In this document: in pieces, positions 1-9,289 of the stretch
Numbering within the stretch: the first letter of the stretch is position 1
Layout: every line of letters starts with the position of its first letter
Source: DATAAP01 sp041690495
GTDB lineage: Bacteria > Pseudomonadota > Alphaproteobacteria > CACIAM-22H2
DNA: 64,000 nucleotides
Direction of reading: 5' to 3'
Assembly (NCBI GenBank): GCA_041690495.1
Contig: JAWLHE010000001.1
Coordinates: forward strand, 310,001 to 374,000
Translations under genes and position numbers: made by a program
The notes under the pieces: generated by a model
Told to the model about the DNA's origin: nothing
Databases searched by the model: none
Seen by the model: only the letters and a program-made list of their open reading frames with translations

Positions 1-924
1 GTGGGCAGCATCGGCATCGGCATCGTTGCCGGATCGCACGAGTATTTCGACGAGCCGGCAATTGCGCTGCTCGCGGCCCGGCTGCCGCCCGGCGGACATC
101 GCCTGATTCCCGGCGAGTCCGGCGATCCGGGAGAGCGGCGCGAGGTCGCCGACTGGGCGGCGCGCTTCAGCCCGCCGCTCGGCATAGTTCATGCCGATCC
201 GCGTATGACCGATCTGCCGGGCGCGATCGAGGCGCTGGCGCGCGACACCGCCTCGTTTCTGGTCGGCGGCCTTACCTCCTCGCGCGCCGCCATGGACCAG
301 GTCGCCGGCCGCGTCGTCCACGGCGGGGTGTCGGGCGTGCTGCTGGCGCCCGGCCTCACCGTCATGACCGGGCTGACGCAAGGCTGCTCGCCGATCGGCC
401 CCGTGCGGACCATCACTGCCGGCCGGCAGAACGTGGTGTTCGAGATAGACGGCCGCCCGGCGCTCGACGTGTTCAAGGAAGAGGTCGGAGAGATCCTGGC
501 GCGCCGGCTGGAGCGGGCGGGCGGCTACATTCACGTTGCGTTTCCGGTGGCCGGTTCGGACACCGGCGATTATGTCGTGCGCAATCTGATCGGCATCGAT
601 CCGGCGCGCGGCTGGATCGCGGTCGGCGGGGAGATCGCTGTCGGCGCACCGATGCTGTTCGTGCGACGCGACCGCGACGCGGCGGAACGCGACCTGGTGC
701 GCATGCTGGCCGGTCTGCGCCGCCGCATGTCGGCGCCGCCGCGCGCCGGACTCTATTTTTCATGCATCGCCCGCGGCCGCAATCTGTTCGGGCCCGACTC
801 GGCGGAGCTGGCGATCGTCCGCCGCGAGCTCGGCGACTTTCCGCTCGCAGGCATGTTCTGCAACGGCGAGATTTCCCGCGACCGGGTTTACGGCTATACG
901 GGTGTGCTTGCCCTTTTCGCCTGA
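1..924 (+). CDS. FIST-domain sensory protein, N-terminus outside the window
   Basis: The 307 visible residues match the FIST_N/FIST_C architecture: a sensory module thought to bind small ligands such as amino acids, often found with signal-transduction partners. The first part (about residues 1-150) is the FIST_N fold with the VGGLTSS and TQGCSPIG stretches; the second (about 160-307) is FIST_C, ending with the family-typical SCIARG, GMFCNGEI and YGYTGVL motifs. FIST proteins usually have about 380 residues, so roughly 70-80 residues are probably missing upstream and the GTG at base 1 is probably not the start. No histidine kinase or cyclase partner is visible; the next gene is an aldo/keto reductase 44 bases downstream. 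Confidence 0.8.
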   Translation: MGSIGIGIVAGSHEYFDEPAIALLAARLPPGGHRLIPGESGDPGERREVADWAARFSPPLGIVHADPRMTDLPGAIEALARDTASFLVGGLTSSRAAMDQVAGRVVHGGVSGVLLAPGLTVMTGLTQGCSPIGPVRTITAGRQNVVFEIDGRPALDVFKEEVGEILARRLERAGGYIHVAFPVAGSDTGDYVVRNLIGIDPARGWIAVGGEIAVGAPMLFVRRDRDAAERDLVRMLAGLRRRMSAPPRAGLYFSCIARGRNLFGPDSAELAIVRRELGDFPLAGMFCNGEISRDRVYGYTGVLALFA

Positions 925-968
925 TCCGTCCTTCTCTTTTCCTGTTTCCAAGAACCCGGGTTGATTCC

Positions 969-2012
969 ATGGAGTATCGCCGTCTCGGCACGACCGACCT
1001 CGACGTCAGCACGATCTGTCTCGGCACCATGACGTGGGGCGAGCAGAACAGCGAGGCGGAGGCTCATGCGCAGCTCGACCGCGCCCTGGAGCTCGGCATC
1101 AACTTCATCGACACCGCGGAGATCTATCCCGTGCCGCCGCGCGGCGAGACATACGGCCGGACCGAGGCGTTCATCGGCTCGTGGCTGGCGAGCCGGCCCG
1201 GCGCGCGCGGAAAGATCGTGTTGGCGACCAAGGTCGCCGGGGCGAATAACAGGGTGTCGCACGTCCGCGGCGGGGCGAAGCTCGACCGCAAGCAGATCAC
1301 GGAGGCGGTCGAGGGTTCGCTCAGACGCCTTCGGACCGACTATATCGACCTTTATCAGACCCACACGCCCGATCGCGGCGTCGCCGTTTTCGGCCGGCCC
1401 ATGCCCCTGCCGGACCCGGACAAGGACGGCACGCCGATCGAGGAGACCCTCGACGTGCTCGCCGACCTCGTCAAGGCTGGCAAGGTTCGCCATGTCGGTG
1501 TCTCGAACGAGACGGCCTACGGTGTCATGCGCCACCTGCGGCACGCGGAGAAGAGCGGCGCGCCGCGCATCCAGTCGATCCAGAACGCATACAACCTGCT
1601 CAACCGCGGCTTCGAGGCGGCGCTCGCCGAGGTGGCGCTGCGCGCCAATGTGAAGCTGCTGCCGTATTCGCCGCTCGGCATGGGCGTCCTGTCGGGCAAG
1701 TATCTCGACGGCGCGTGGCCGCCGGGCGCGCGCATCACGCTGTTCCGCGACCGCTACAAGCGCTACCTCAATCCGCGCGGCATTGTGGCGACCGGCGCCT
1801 ATGTAAGGCTTGCGCGCGAGCACGGGCTCGATCCGGCGCAGATGGCGCTCGCCTATACGGCGTCGCGGCCATTCGTGCTGTCGGTCATCATCGGCGCGAC
1901 CTCGCTCGAACAGCTCGAGCGAAACATTGCCGCCGCCGCGCTCAAGCTTCGGCCCGAGACGCTGTCAGCGATCGAGGCGATCCATGCCGAGAGCCCGAAC
2001 CCGTGCCCGTAG
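969..2012 (+). CDS. NADP(H)-dependent aldo/keto reductase, Tas-like
   Basis: A 347-residue member of the aldo/keto reductase superfamily, a TIM barrel that reduces aldehydes and ketones with NADPH. It starts MEYRRLGTTDLDVSTICLGT, the usual N-terminus of the Tas/AKR14 group. The catalytic tetrad is visible: Asp and Tyr in FIDTAEIYP, Lys in LATKVAG and His in YQTHTPD. The cofactor-binding C-terminal part has the SVIIGATSLEQLERN signature. The ATG at 969 was chosen because upstream residues of the open frame overlap the FIST gene and show no homology. The natural substrate cannot be told from sequence. Confidence 0.85.
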   Translation: MEYRRLGTTDLDVSTICLGTMTWGEQNSEAEAHAQLDRALELGINFIDTAEIYPVPPRGETYGRTEAFIGSWLASRPGARGKIVLATKVAGANNRVSHVRGGAKLDRKQITEAVEGSLRRLRTDYIDLYQTHTPDRGVAVFGRPMPLPDPDKDGTPIEETLDVLADLVKAGKVRHVGVSNETAYGVMRHLRHAEKSGAPRIQSIQNAYNLLNRGFEAALAEVALRANVKLLPYSPLGMGVLSGKYLDGAWPPGARITLFRDRYKRYLNPRGIVATGAYVRLAREHGLDPAQMALAYTASRPFVLSVIIGATSLEQLERNIAAAALKLRPETLSAIEAIHAESPNPCP

Positions 2013-2100
2013 GGAGTCGTTAATACATTCATCCAAATTTCACCGCAGTTGTGCGATAGCGATTGCCCGTTAGACGCGAATCAGTTATCCCGATTTCGAA

Positions 2101-2136
2101 GCTTGGCTGATCTGGTTCGCGCGCGTCACGCCAAGC
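2101..2136. repeat. Inverted repeat in the leader of thpR
   Basis: GCTTGGC at 2101-2107 is repeated in inverted form at 2130-2136 in the 148-bp spacer before thpR. The spacer is AT-richer than the surrounding genes, so it probably holds the promoter. The repeat could be a leader hairpin or an operator; nothing decides between them. Confidence 0.35.
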
Positions 2137-2160
2137 CAGTTCCACGCTACAGGAGGCGCT

Positions 2161-2709
2161 ATGATCCGCCTGTTCGTCGGCATCAGCCTACCCGAGGACG
2201 TTCGCGCGCGACTGTCGGGGCTCTGCGGCGGTGTTCCGGGGGCACGCTGGGTATCGCCCGAAAATCTCCACCTGACCCTGCGCTTCATCGGCGAGGTCCA
2301 TGAGAGCGACATGGAGGACATCCATCTCGCGCTTGCCGGCGTGCGCACGCGGCGCTTCGAGATCTCGATCTCCGGCGTCGGCCATTTCGAGACGGGCAAC
2401 GAGGTGCGTGTGCTGTGGGCGCGGGTCGAGAAGAACCCGGAGCTGTCGGCGCTGCAGGCGCGGATCGAATCGGCGCTGGTGCGCATGGGGCTCGAGCCCG
2501 AGGAGCGCCGCTTCATGCCGCATATCACGCTTGCCCGGCTGCGCGACGCGCCGGTCTCGCGCGCCTCGGCCTTCCTCGCGCACAACAACATGTTCCGCGC
2601 CGGCCCGATTCCGGTCGACAGCTTCAGCCTGTTCTCGAGCTACCTGTCGCGCGAGGGCGCGATCTACCAGGAGGAGGCGGAATACCCGCTGATCCGCGCC
2701 GCGGCTTAG
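2161..2709 (+). CDS. thpR: RNA 2',3'-cyclic 3'-phosphodiesterase (2H family, LigT/ThpR)
   Basis: A 182-residue 2H phosphoesterase that opens 2',3'-cyclic phosphate ends of RNA. Both signature H-x-T-L motifs are present: HLTL at residues 37-40 and HITL at 121-124, at the spacing expected for the two-lobed ThpR fold. The N-terminus MIRLFVGISLP is typical. A good ribosome site, AGGAGG, lies 6-7 bases before the ATG. The gene stands alone; the next gene faces it from the opposite strand. Confidence 0.9.
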   Translation: MIRLFVGISLPEDVRARLSGLCGGVPGARWVSPENLHLTLRFIGEVHESDMEDIHLALAGVRTRRFEISISGVGHFETGNEVRVLWARVEKNPELSALQARIESALVRMGLEPEERRFMPHITLARLRDAPVSRASAFLAHNNMFRAGPIPVDSFSLFSSYLSREGAIYQEEAEYPLIRAAA

Positions 2710-2798
2710 CGGGCCCTGGACCCGCCCTTATACGTTCTTTCCGACCGTGGAGGCGCCGATCCCGGATCGGCGCCCGACCGCTCTCGTCGCCCGCGCGG

Positions 2799-3653
2799 TC
2801 ACACGCCGAAGCGATCGAGCGTGCGCTCGACCTGTCCGACATACGATCCGCCGAACAGGCGGACATGGACCAGCAGCGGATAGAGGTTGTAGAGGTCGCG
2901 CCGCGCCTCGAAGAAGCCGGGCCGGATCGGCCGGCGCTCGCCGTAGCTCGCGAAGAACCGCTCGCCGACGCTGCCGAACAGGGTCATGAAGGCAAGCTCG
3001 ATCTCGGGATCGGCGAAGTGGATCGCAGGATCGATCAGGCCGACGACGCGCTTGCCGCGGCTGAGAATATTGCCGCCCCACAGGTCGCCGTGGATCAGCG
3101 CCGGCGCCGCCGCATCGTCGATCCATCGCTCCAGCCGCGCGGCCAGCGTCTCGACCCGCGCCATCGTCCGCGCAGGCAGCCGCTTCGCTGCATGCGCCGC
3201 GCGCGCCATGTGCAGCAGGCGGTGGTCCCGGAAGAATGCGCGCCAACTCGACTCGCGCGGATTGGGTTGCGGCAGGCCGCCGATCACGGTGTCGCGCTCG
3301 AAGCCGAACGCATCGCCTTCAATGCCATGCAGCGCCGCGGCGATCTCGCCGAGATGCGCTTCCGCCTCCAGGGACAGACGGCTGCTCTCGCCATCGACGA
3401 AGTCCATGATCAGGAGATCCGGCGCGGCGTGATGCACGGCGGGGACCGGAGCGGTGCCGTGGCGCCGGAGCCAGCGCAGCATCCACGCCTCAAGCTCTAG
3501 CCCCGCGCCGCGCTTCATCACCACCGTTCGGCCGTCGGCGAGGTCGAGCCGCCACACGTCGGAAATGCAGCCGCCGCCGAGCGCGCCTGTCCGCACGATC
3601 GGCGCACCGAGGAGCGCGGCGATATGCTCGGCTTCGGCGCGGCCCAGCGTCAT
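2799..3653 (-). CDS. Fructosamine kinase family protein
   Basis: A 284-residue protein with the aminoglycoside-phosphotransferase/fructosamine-kinase fold, which phosphorylates sugars attached to protein amines so that the adduct falls off. The catalytic loop HGDLWGGNIL and the metal-binding segment GLIDPAIHFADPEIELAF are clear; the C-terminal YNLYPLLVHVRLFGGSY is characteristic of the FN3K family. The start at 3653 overlaps the stop of the upstream phosphatase gene by four bases (ATGA), so the two are translationally coupled. Pairing of a deglycation kinase with a low-molecular-weight phosphatase fits a protein-repair role. Confidence 0.87.
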   Translation of the reverse strand: MTLGRAEAEHIAALLGAPIVRTGALGGGCISDVWRLDLADGRTVVMKRGAGLELEAWMLRWLRRHGTAPVPAVHHAAPDLLIMDFVDGESSRLSLEAEAHLGEIAAALHGIEGDAFGFERDTVIGGLPQPNPRESSWRAFFRDHRLLHMARAAHAAKRLPARTMARVETLAARLERWIDDAAAPALIHGDLWGGNILSRGKRVVGLIDPAIHFADPEIELAFMTLFGSVGERFFASYGERRPIRPGFFEARRDLYNLYPLLVHVRLFGGSYVGQVERTLDRFGV

Positions 3654-4123
3654 CCGATCCGGGCGCGAATCTCGGCGAGCAATCGCTCCGCCGCGCGCTC
3701 GATCAGATCGAGCGCATGCTCGAAATCCTCGGGCCCGCCGTAATACGGGTCGGGCACCTCGCTCAGGCCAAGCTCGGGCACATAGCCCATGAACAGCCGC
3801 ACCTTGTCCTTCGCCGCGGGCGGCGCGCGCCGCCTGAGAATGCGCTCGTGGCCGCGGTCGAGTGCCAGCAGCAGGTCGAAGCGCTCGAAATCGTCGCGGT
3901 CGAGCATGCGCGCCCGCAAGCCCGTGATGTCGTAGCCGCGGCGCCTGGCATGTACGCAGGCGCGCCGGTCGGGCGGGTCGCCGACATGATAGTCGTGCGT
4001 GCCGCAGGAATCGATGCTGACATGCGCGGCGAGTCCGGCGCGCTCGATCATCGCGCGCAAGACGCCCTCCGCCGTCGGCGAGCGACAGATGTTTCCGGTG
4101 CATACGAACAGCACGTTGAGCAT
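3650..4123 (-). CDS. Low-molecular-weight protein-tyrosine phosphatase
   Basis: A 157-residue LMW-PTP. The phosphate-binding loop C-x5-R is seen as VCTGNICRSP with Cys8 as nucleophile and Arg14, right after the first strand; the general acid is in EVPDPYYGG. The length is normal for the family. It is the first gene of a two-gene unit with the fructosamine-kinase-like gene (four-base overlap). Such phosphatases can act on phosphotyrosine proteins, and those next to FN3K genes are thought to act on phosphorylated ketoamine products. Confidence 0.9.
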   Translation of the reverse strand: MLNVLFVCTGNICRSPTAEGVLRAMIERAGLAAHVSIDSCGTHDYHVGDPPDRRACVHARRRGYDITGLRARMLDRDDFERFDLLLALDRGHERILRRRAPPAAKDKVRLFMGYVPELGLSEVPDPYYGGPEDFEHALDLIERAAERLLAEIRARIG

Positions 4124-4177
4124 GAAGCGTCCGCGATTTATGCTTGGCCCGGACAAGGAATAGCGGATCGCGCGGCC

Positions 4178-4447
4178 ATGCCCAAGATCGAGTTCACCGG
4201 ACATCTTCGGCGCTATCTCGACGCTTCGGCACTCGAGGTGGACGGCGCCACCGTCGGCGCGGCGCTCGACGGCGTGTTCGCGGCGCGGCCCATGCTGCGC
4301 GGCTACGTGCTCGACGAGCAGGGCGCCTTGCGCCGGCATGTCAGCGTTTACGTGAACGGCGATCGCGCCGGCCTGTCCGACGCGGTCGGTCCGAAGGACG
4401 AGATCTACGTGCTGCAGGCGCTGACCGGGGGCTGTAACGGTGGCTGA
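4178..4447 (+). CDS. ThiS/MoaD-like ubiquitin-fold protein
   Basis: An 89-residue beta-grasp protein with the MoaD/ThiS look: MPKIEFTGHLRRYL at the start, HVSVYVNGD in the middle and EIYVLQALTGG near the end. The protein ends CNGG, so it carries the C-terminal di-glycine that E1-like enzymes adenylate before sulfur transfer. No moeB-, thiF- or moaE-like partner is next to it, so whether it serves molybdopterin, thiamine or another sulfur route is open. It is followed 21 bases later by the sirtuin gene on the same strand. Confidence 0.75.
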   Translation: MPKIEFTGHLRRYLDASALEVDGATVGAALDGVFAARPMLRGYVLDEQGALRRHVSVYVNGDRAGLSDAVGPKDEIYVLQALTGGCNGG

Positions 4448-4468
4448 GCGGCCCCCATCTTTACCCGC

Positions 4469-5179
4469 GTGACCCAATCGATCGTCATTCTCACCGGCGC
4501 CGGCATCTCCAAGGAATCCGGCCTCGATACCTTCCGCGACGCCGACGGCATCTGGTCGAAGGTGCGCGTCGAGGACGTCGCGACGCCGGAGGCGTTCATG
4601 CGCGACAAGGCGCGTGTCCATGCCTTCTACAATGCGCGCCGTCGTGGACTGCTGGCATCGCACGTGGCACCCAATCCGGCGCACCTGGCACTGGCGCGCC
4701 TGGAGCGCGAGTGGCCCGGCCCGGTCCTGCTGGTGACGCAGAACATCGACGACCTGCACGAACGCGCGGGATCGCGCAACCTGCGCCATATCCATGGCGA
4801 GATGCTGAAGTCGCGCTGCACCGGTTGCGGCCATGTCGCCGCGTGCGCGTCCGATCTCGATGCGGCGTCGGTGTGCGCCTCGTGCGGCGCCGCCGCCGGG
4901 CTGCGCCCGCATGTCGTATGGTTCGGCGAGATGCCGTTCCATCTCGACGAGGTGTACGCGGCGCTCGCCGCCTGCGATCTGTTCATTTCGATCGGGACCT
5001 CCGGGAACGTCTATCCTGCCGCCGGATTCGTCGCGGAGGCGTCCGCCGGTGGCGCGCACACGATCGAGCTCAACCTCGAGCCCTCGGAAGGCCGCTCGCA
5101 TTTCGCCGAGGCGATCCATGGGCCGGCCGGCGCGATCGTGCCTGCCTATGTCGAGCGGCTGCTGACGCGCGGACCATGA
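4469..5179 (+). CDS. cobB: NAD-dependent protein deacylase, Sir2 family (CobB-like)
   Basis: A 236-residue sirtuin that removes acyl groups from lysines using NAD. Seen in order: the NAD-binding TGAGIS (residues 9-14), the Y54-x-x-R57 pair in AFYNARRR that in SIRT5 and E. coli CobB favours succinyl or malonyl lysine, the TQNID motif, the catalytic His in HGEM, and a zinc site of two Cys-x2-Cys pairs (CTGCG and CASCG). The start is GTG at 4469, because homology begins at residue 4. Its stop overlaps the start of the next gene by four bases. Confidence 0.92.
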   Translation: MTQSIVILTGAGISKESGLDTFRDADGIWSKVRVEDVATPEAFMRDKARVHAFYNARRRGLLASHVAPNPAHLALARLEREWPGPVLLVTQNIDDLHERAGSRNLRHIHGEMLKSRCTGCGHVAACASDLDAASVCASCGAAAGLRPHVVWFGEMPFHLDEVYAALAACDLFISIGTSGNVYPAAGFVAEASAGGAHTIELNLEPSEGRSHFAEAIHGPAGAIVPAYVERLLTRGP

Positions 5180-5790
5180 CGCGCGTGAAGCCTCGGGCCG
5201 AAAGCGAGCGCGACCTGGACGCGGCGATCGCTGCCGCGCGCGCCTGCCGTCTCTGCGCGGCGGCGCTGCCGCTCGGCCCGCGCCCCGTCCTGATGGTCCG
5301 TCCGACCTCGCGGCTGCTGATCGTCAGCCAGGCGCCCGGGACGCGCGTGCACGAGACCGGCCTGCCGTTCAACGATCGCAGCGGCGACCGCCTGCGCGAC
5401 TGGCTCGGCATCGACCGCGACACGTTCTACAACCACAGGCATATGGGCATCATGCCGGTCGGGCTGTGCTATCCTGGCGCGGACGAGAAGGGCGGAGACC
5501 GGCCGCCGCTGAAGATCTGCGCGCCGACATGGCACCCGCGCATCCGGCCGCTCCTGCCGCGTGTCGAGCTGACCCTGCTGGTCGGCTCCTATGCCCAGGC
5601 GTTCTATCTCGGACCGCGGCGCAAGGCGACCATGACCGAAACCATCGCCGCATGGCGCGAGTACCTGCCGGAGTTCCTGCCGCTGCCGCATCCATCGTGG
5701 CGCAACACGGCCTGGCTCGGGCGCCATCCGTGGTTCGAGCGCGATGTGTTGCCGGCGCTGCGGCGACGGGTGAAAGCCCTGCTGCGATGA
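5176..5790 (+). CDS. Uracil-DNA glycosylase family protein
   Basis: A 204-residue protein of the uracil-DNA-glycosylase superfamily. Visible features are an N-terminal cysteine pair (ACRLC, as in the Fe-S-bearing families 4 and 5), the water-activating loop region SQAPGTRVHETGLPFNDRSG, and the C-terminal HPSWRNTAWL that corresponds to the minor-groove HPS loop. Whether it has glycosylase activity or is one of the uncharacterised relatives cannot be told, since the motif residues vary widely in this group. It overlaps the sirtuin stop by four bases (ATGA), implying coupled translation. Confidence 0.78.
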   Translation: MTRVKPRAESERDLDAAIAAARACRLCAAALPLGPRPVLMVRPTSRLLIVSQAPGTRVHETGLPFNDRSGDRLRDWLGIDRDTFYNHRHMGIMPVGLCYPGADEKGGDRPPLKICAPTWHPRIRPLLPRVELTLLVGSYAQAFYLGPRRKATMTETIAAWREYLPEFLPLPHPSWRNTAWLGRHPWFERDVLPALRRRVKALLR

Positions 5791-5870
5791 ATGCGCCGTT
5801 CGGGCGGCGCGCCATTCGCGACGCATGCCGCAGACGCAATTCACCGATCGGTATTGGTCGGTAGACATCG

Positions 5871-7718
5871 ATGCGCGACCTTGGCACGGTCGCGGTCGCC
5901 ATGTTCACCACACGACCGGAAATCCGCGGCACTTTCGGCGTCGCCGCCTCGACCCACTGGCTGGCGACGGCGACGGCGATGGCGATGCTCGAGCGCGGCG
6001 GCAACGCCTTCGATGCCGCTGTCGCGGCGGGCTTCGTGCTGCAGGTGGTCGAGCCGCATCTCAACGGTCCGCTCGGCGAGGTACCGATCCTGCTGTGGAG
6101 CGAGCGCAGCCGGAAAGCGGAGGCGATCTGCGGCCAGGGCGTGGCGCCGCAGGCGGCGACGATCGCGAAGTTCCGCGAACTCGGCCTCTCCGATGTCCCC
6201 GGCACCGGGCTGCTGCCGGCATGCGTGCCCGGCGCATTCGACGCGTGGATGCGGCTGCTGCGCGACCACGGCACGATGCGCGTCGCCGACGTGCTTGCCC
6301 CCGCGATTGACTGCGCCGCCGGCGGCTATCCGCTGGTGTGGCGCATTCCGGCGGCGATCGCTGCGGTGGCAGAACATTTTCGCGAACACTGGCCGACATC
6401 GGCCGCCGTCTATCTGCCGCATGGGCAGGTGCCGGAGACAGGAACCCTGTTCCGCAATCCGGCGCTGGCGGAGATGTACCGCCGCCTCGTCCGCGAGGCC
6501 GAATCCGCCGGCGGCGACCGCGAGCGCCAGATCGACAAGGTGCGCGAGGCGTGGTCGCAGGGCTTCGTCGCGGCGGCGATCGACCGCTTCTGCCGCATGC
6601 AGGAGGTGATGGACAGCTCGGGCCGGCCGCACAGCGGCCTGCTGACCGGGGACGACATGGCGCGCTGGCGGTCCTCGGTCGAGGCGCCGCTCGCCTACGA
6701 CTACTGCGGCTACACCGTCGCCAAGTGCGGGCCGTGGTCGCAGGGGCCGGTGTTCCTGCAGCAGCTCGCCCTGCTCAAGGGCTTTGATGTCGGCGCGATG
6801 GATCCCGCCGGCGCCGAATTCGTGCACACCGTCATCGAGTGCGCGAAACTCGCCTTCGCCGACCGCGAGGCATGGTACGGCGATCCCGGTTTCGTCGATG
6901 TGCCGGTCGATGATCTGCTAAGCGATGGCTACAGTGACGCGCGGCGCGCGCTTGTCGGCGGGAGCGCGTCGCTGGAGCTGCGGCCGGGCCGCCCGGGTGG
7001 GCGCACGCCGCGTCTGCCGTCGCGCGACGGCCGCGCCGCCTCCGTCGGGCCGACAATGGACGGGATCGGCGAGCCGACGACACAGCGGCTGGCGGAGCCG
7101 GAGATTCGCCGGGATGGCATGGCCGCCGGCGACACCTGTCATGTCGACGTCATCGACCGCTGGGGCAACATGGTCGCCGCGACGCCGTCTGGCGGCTGGC
7201 TGTCGAGCAGCCCGGTGATTCCCGAGCTCGGCTGCGGAATCACCACGCGCGGCCAGATGTTCTGGCTCGAGGCGGGATTGCCGGCGAGCCTGGAACCGGG
7301 CAAGCGGCCGCGTACCACGCTGACCCCGTCGCTGGCGTTCAGGGATGGACGTCCGTACATGGCGTTCGGTACGCCGGGCGGCGACCAGCAGGACCAGTGG
7401 TCGGTGCTGCTGTTCCTGCATCACGTGCATCATGGCATGAATCTGCAGGCGGCGATCGACGCGCCCGCTTTCCACACCGAGCACATGCCGAGTTCGTTCT
7501 GGCCGCGCGCGGCACGGCCGGGCGTCGTGGTCGTCGAGGACCGCTTCGCGGCCGGCGTGCGCGACGAGCTTGCCGCGCGCGGGCATGTGGTAGAGACGGG
7601 GGACGACTGGTCGGAGGGGCGGCTCTGCGCCGCCGCGATCGAACGCAGCGACAACGGGACGATTTTGAAAGCGGCCGCCAATCCGCGCGGCATGCAGGGC
7701 TATGCGCAGGGCCGCTGA
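5871..7718 (+). CDS. Gamma-glutamyltransferase family protein
   Basis: A 615-residue Ntn-hydrolase of the gamma-glutamyltranspeptidase family, made as a precursor that cleaves itself before the catalytic threonine. The nucleophile is most likely Thr422 in GDTCHVDVIDRWGNMV; later the substrate-binding loop has the TPSGGW and FGTPGGDQQDQ stretches. The N-terminus lacks a strong signal peptide, so a cytoplasmic form is possible. An alternative ATG lies at 5901. It is followed 32 bases later by a peptide-binding protein gene, which suggests joint use of glutathione or gamma-glutamyl peptides, though no permease genes are present. Confidence 0.85.
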   Translation: MRDLGTVAVAMFTTRPEIRGTFGVAASTHWLATATAMAMLERGGNAFDAAVAAGFVLQVVEPHLNGPLGEVPILLWSERSRKAEAICGQGVAPQAATIAKFRELGLSDVPGTGLLPACVPGAFDAWMRLLRDHGTMRVADVLAPAIDCAAGGYPLVWRIPAAIAAVAEHFREHWPTSAAVYLPHGQVPETGTLFRNPALAEMYRRLVREAESAGGDRERQIDKVREAWSQGFVAAAIDRFCRMQEVMDSSGRPHSGLLTGDDMARWRSSVEAPLAYDYCGYTVAKCGPWSQGPVFLQQLALLKGFDVGAMDPAGAEFVHTVIECAKLAFADREAWYGDPGFVDVPVDDLLSDGYSDARRALVGGSASLELRPGRPGGRTPRLPSRDGRAASVGPTMDGIGEPTTQRLAEPEIRRDGMAAGDTCHVDVIDRWGNMVAATPSGGWLSSSPVIPELGCGITTRGQMFWLEAGLPASLEPGKRPRTTLTPSLAFRDGRPYMAFGTPGGDQQDQWSVLLFLHHVHHGMNLQAAIDAPAFHTEHMPSSFWPRAARPGVVVVEDRFAAGVRDELAARGHVVETGDDWSEGRLCAAAIERSDNGTILKAAANPRGMQGYAQGR

Positions 7719-7750
7719 TCGCGGCGTTTCGCCAAATTGAGGAGGTGACG

Positions 7751-9256
7751 ATGAAGGGAATGGGTCTCGTATCCGCGACGGTGCTGCTCATGGCGATCGG
7801 CGGCGCCAATGCGCAGGACTTGCGCATCGGCCTGCAGGACGATCCCGACACCCTCGATCCGGCGAAGAATTTCAGCTTCGTCGGCCGGCATGTTCTTGCG
7901 TCGATCTGCGACAAGCTGGTGGACATCTCTCCCGACCAGCAGATCGTGCCGCAGCTGGCGCTGTCGTGGCGGACCTCGGCCGACGGCAGGGCGATGGATT
8001 TCAAGCTTCGGCCGAATGTGAAATTCCACGACGGCGAGCCGTTCAACGCCGCCGCCGTGAAGTTCAACATCGAGCGCATGCTCACCCTGCCGGACAGCCG
8101 GCGCAAGAGCGAGATCGCGCTGGTCAAGTCCGCCGAGGCGATCGACGAGCTGACGGTGCGCCTGCATCTCTCGGCGCCGTTCTCGCCGCTGCTGGCGCAG
8201 TTCGCCGACCGTCCCGGCATGATGGTTTCGCCCAAGGCGGCGCAGGCGGCCGGCGACGCATTCGGCAGCAAGCCGATCTGCGCCGGCCCCTATCGGCTCG
8301 CGCAGCGCATCGTGCAGGACCGCATCGTGCTCGAGAAATTTCCCGAACACTGGAATGCGGGGGCGTACCATTTCAGGACCGTCACGTTCATGGGCATTCC
8401 CGACGCGACGGTGCGGCTCGCCAATCTGCGCTCGGGCCAGCTCGACCTGATCGAGCGCCTCCCCGCGACCAACATCCCGACCGTCAAGGGCGATCCAAAG
8501 CTTGCCGTGCAGTCGGCGACGAGCTTCGCCTACCAGACCATCCTGTTCAACATCGCCAACGGCGCGGGAGCCAAGAATCCGTTCGCGACCAACCCCAAGC
8601 TGCGCGAGGCGCTCGAGCTGTCGATCGATCGCGCGGCGCTGAACCAGGTCGTGTTCGCCGGCGCATTCACGCCGGGCAACCAGCTGCTGCCGCCCGGCAA
8701 CCGCTTCTATGCGCAGTCGATCCCGATTCCGCAGCGCGACGTCGCCCGGGCGCGGGCGCTGGTGAAGGAATCGGGCGTCGCGTCGCCGGGCCTGACCATT
8801 CTGGTGCCGAGCGACAACGAGCGCCAGCTCGCCGCACAGGTGGTGCAGTCGATGGCCAAGGAGGCCGGGATCGACATCAGGATCCAGGCCGTCGAGCTGA
8901 TCAGCATGCTCGCCCAGCAGCGCCAGGGCAATTTCGAGGCGTCGTTCTACGGCTGGAGCGGCCGCGTCGATCCCGACGGCAATCTGCATTATCTGCTGAC
9001 GTGCAAGGCGCCGACAAACGACCCCCGCTACTGCAATCCCGAGCTGGACGCGCTGCTCAACGAGGCGCGCACGAAGAACGACACCGCCGCGCGCAAGGCC
9101 CTCTACGACAAGGCGGCAGCGATCATCAACCGCGACCGGCCGATGATCGTGCTCTATCACCAGCCGTGGATCTTCGCGCGCTCATCGCGGCTCGAAGGCT
9201 TCACGACCTATCCCGACGGGATCATCCGCCTGACCGACGTGAAGTTCAAATCGTAG
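7751..9256 (+). CDS. ABC transporter periplasmic peptide-binding protein (SBP_bac_5)
   Basis: A 501-residue solute-binding protein of the DppA/OppA family. It begins with a Sec signal peptide ending ANAQ near residue 22, then the family opening DLRIGLQDDPDTLDPAKN and the FHDGEPFNAAAVKFNIERM segment that marks SBP family 5. The start at 7751 is fixed by a near-perfect ribosome site (GAGGAGGTGA) just before it; the longer open frame upstream is not coding. No permease or ATPase genes follow, so it either works with a transporter encoded elsewhere or is an orphan receptor. Confidence 0.9.
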   Translation: MKGMGLVSATVLLMAIGGANAQDLRIGLQDDPDTLDPAKNFSFVGRHVLASICDKLVDISPDQQIVPQLALSWRTSADGRAMDFKLRPNVKFHDGEPFNAAAVKFNIERMLTLPDSRRKSEIALVKSAEAIDELTVRLHLSAPFSPLLAQFADRPGMMVSPKAAQAAGDAFGSKPICAGPYRLAQRIVQDRIVLEKFPEHWNAGAYHFRTVTFMGIPDATVRLANLRSGQLDLIERLPATNIPTVKGDPKLAVQSATSFAYQTILFNIANGAGAKNPFATNPKLREALELSIDRAALNQVVFAGAFTPGNQLLPPGNRFYAQSIPIPQRDVARARALVKESGVASPGLTILVPSDNERQLAAQVVQSMAKEAGIDIRIQAVELISMLAQQRQGNFEASFYGWSGRVDPDGNLHYLLTCKAPTNDPRYCNPELDALLNEARTKNDTAARKALYDKAAAIINRDRPMIVLYHQPWIFARSSRLEGFTTYPDGIIRLTDVKFKS

Positions 9257-9289
9257 CGCGCCGGCGCCCGGTCCTGTCATGATGGCGGC

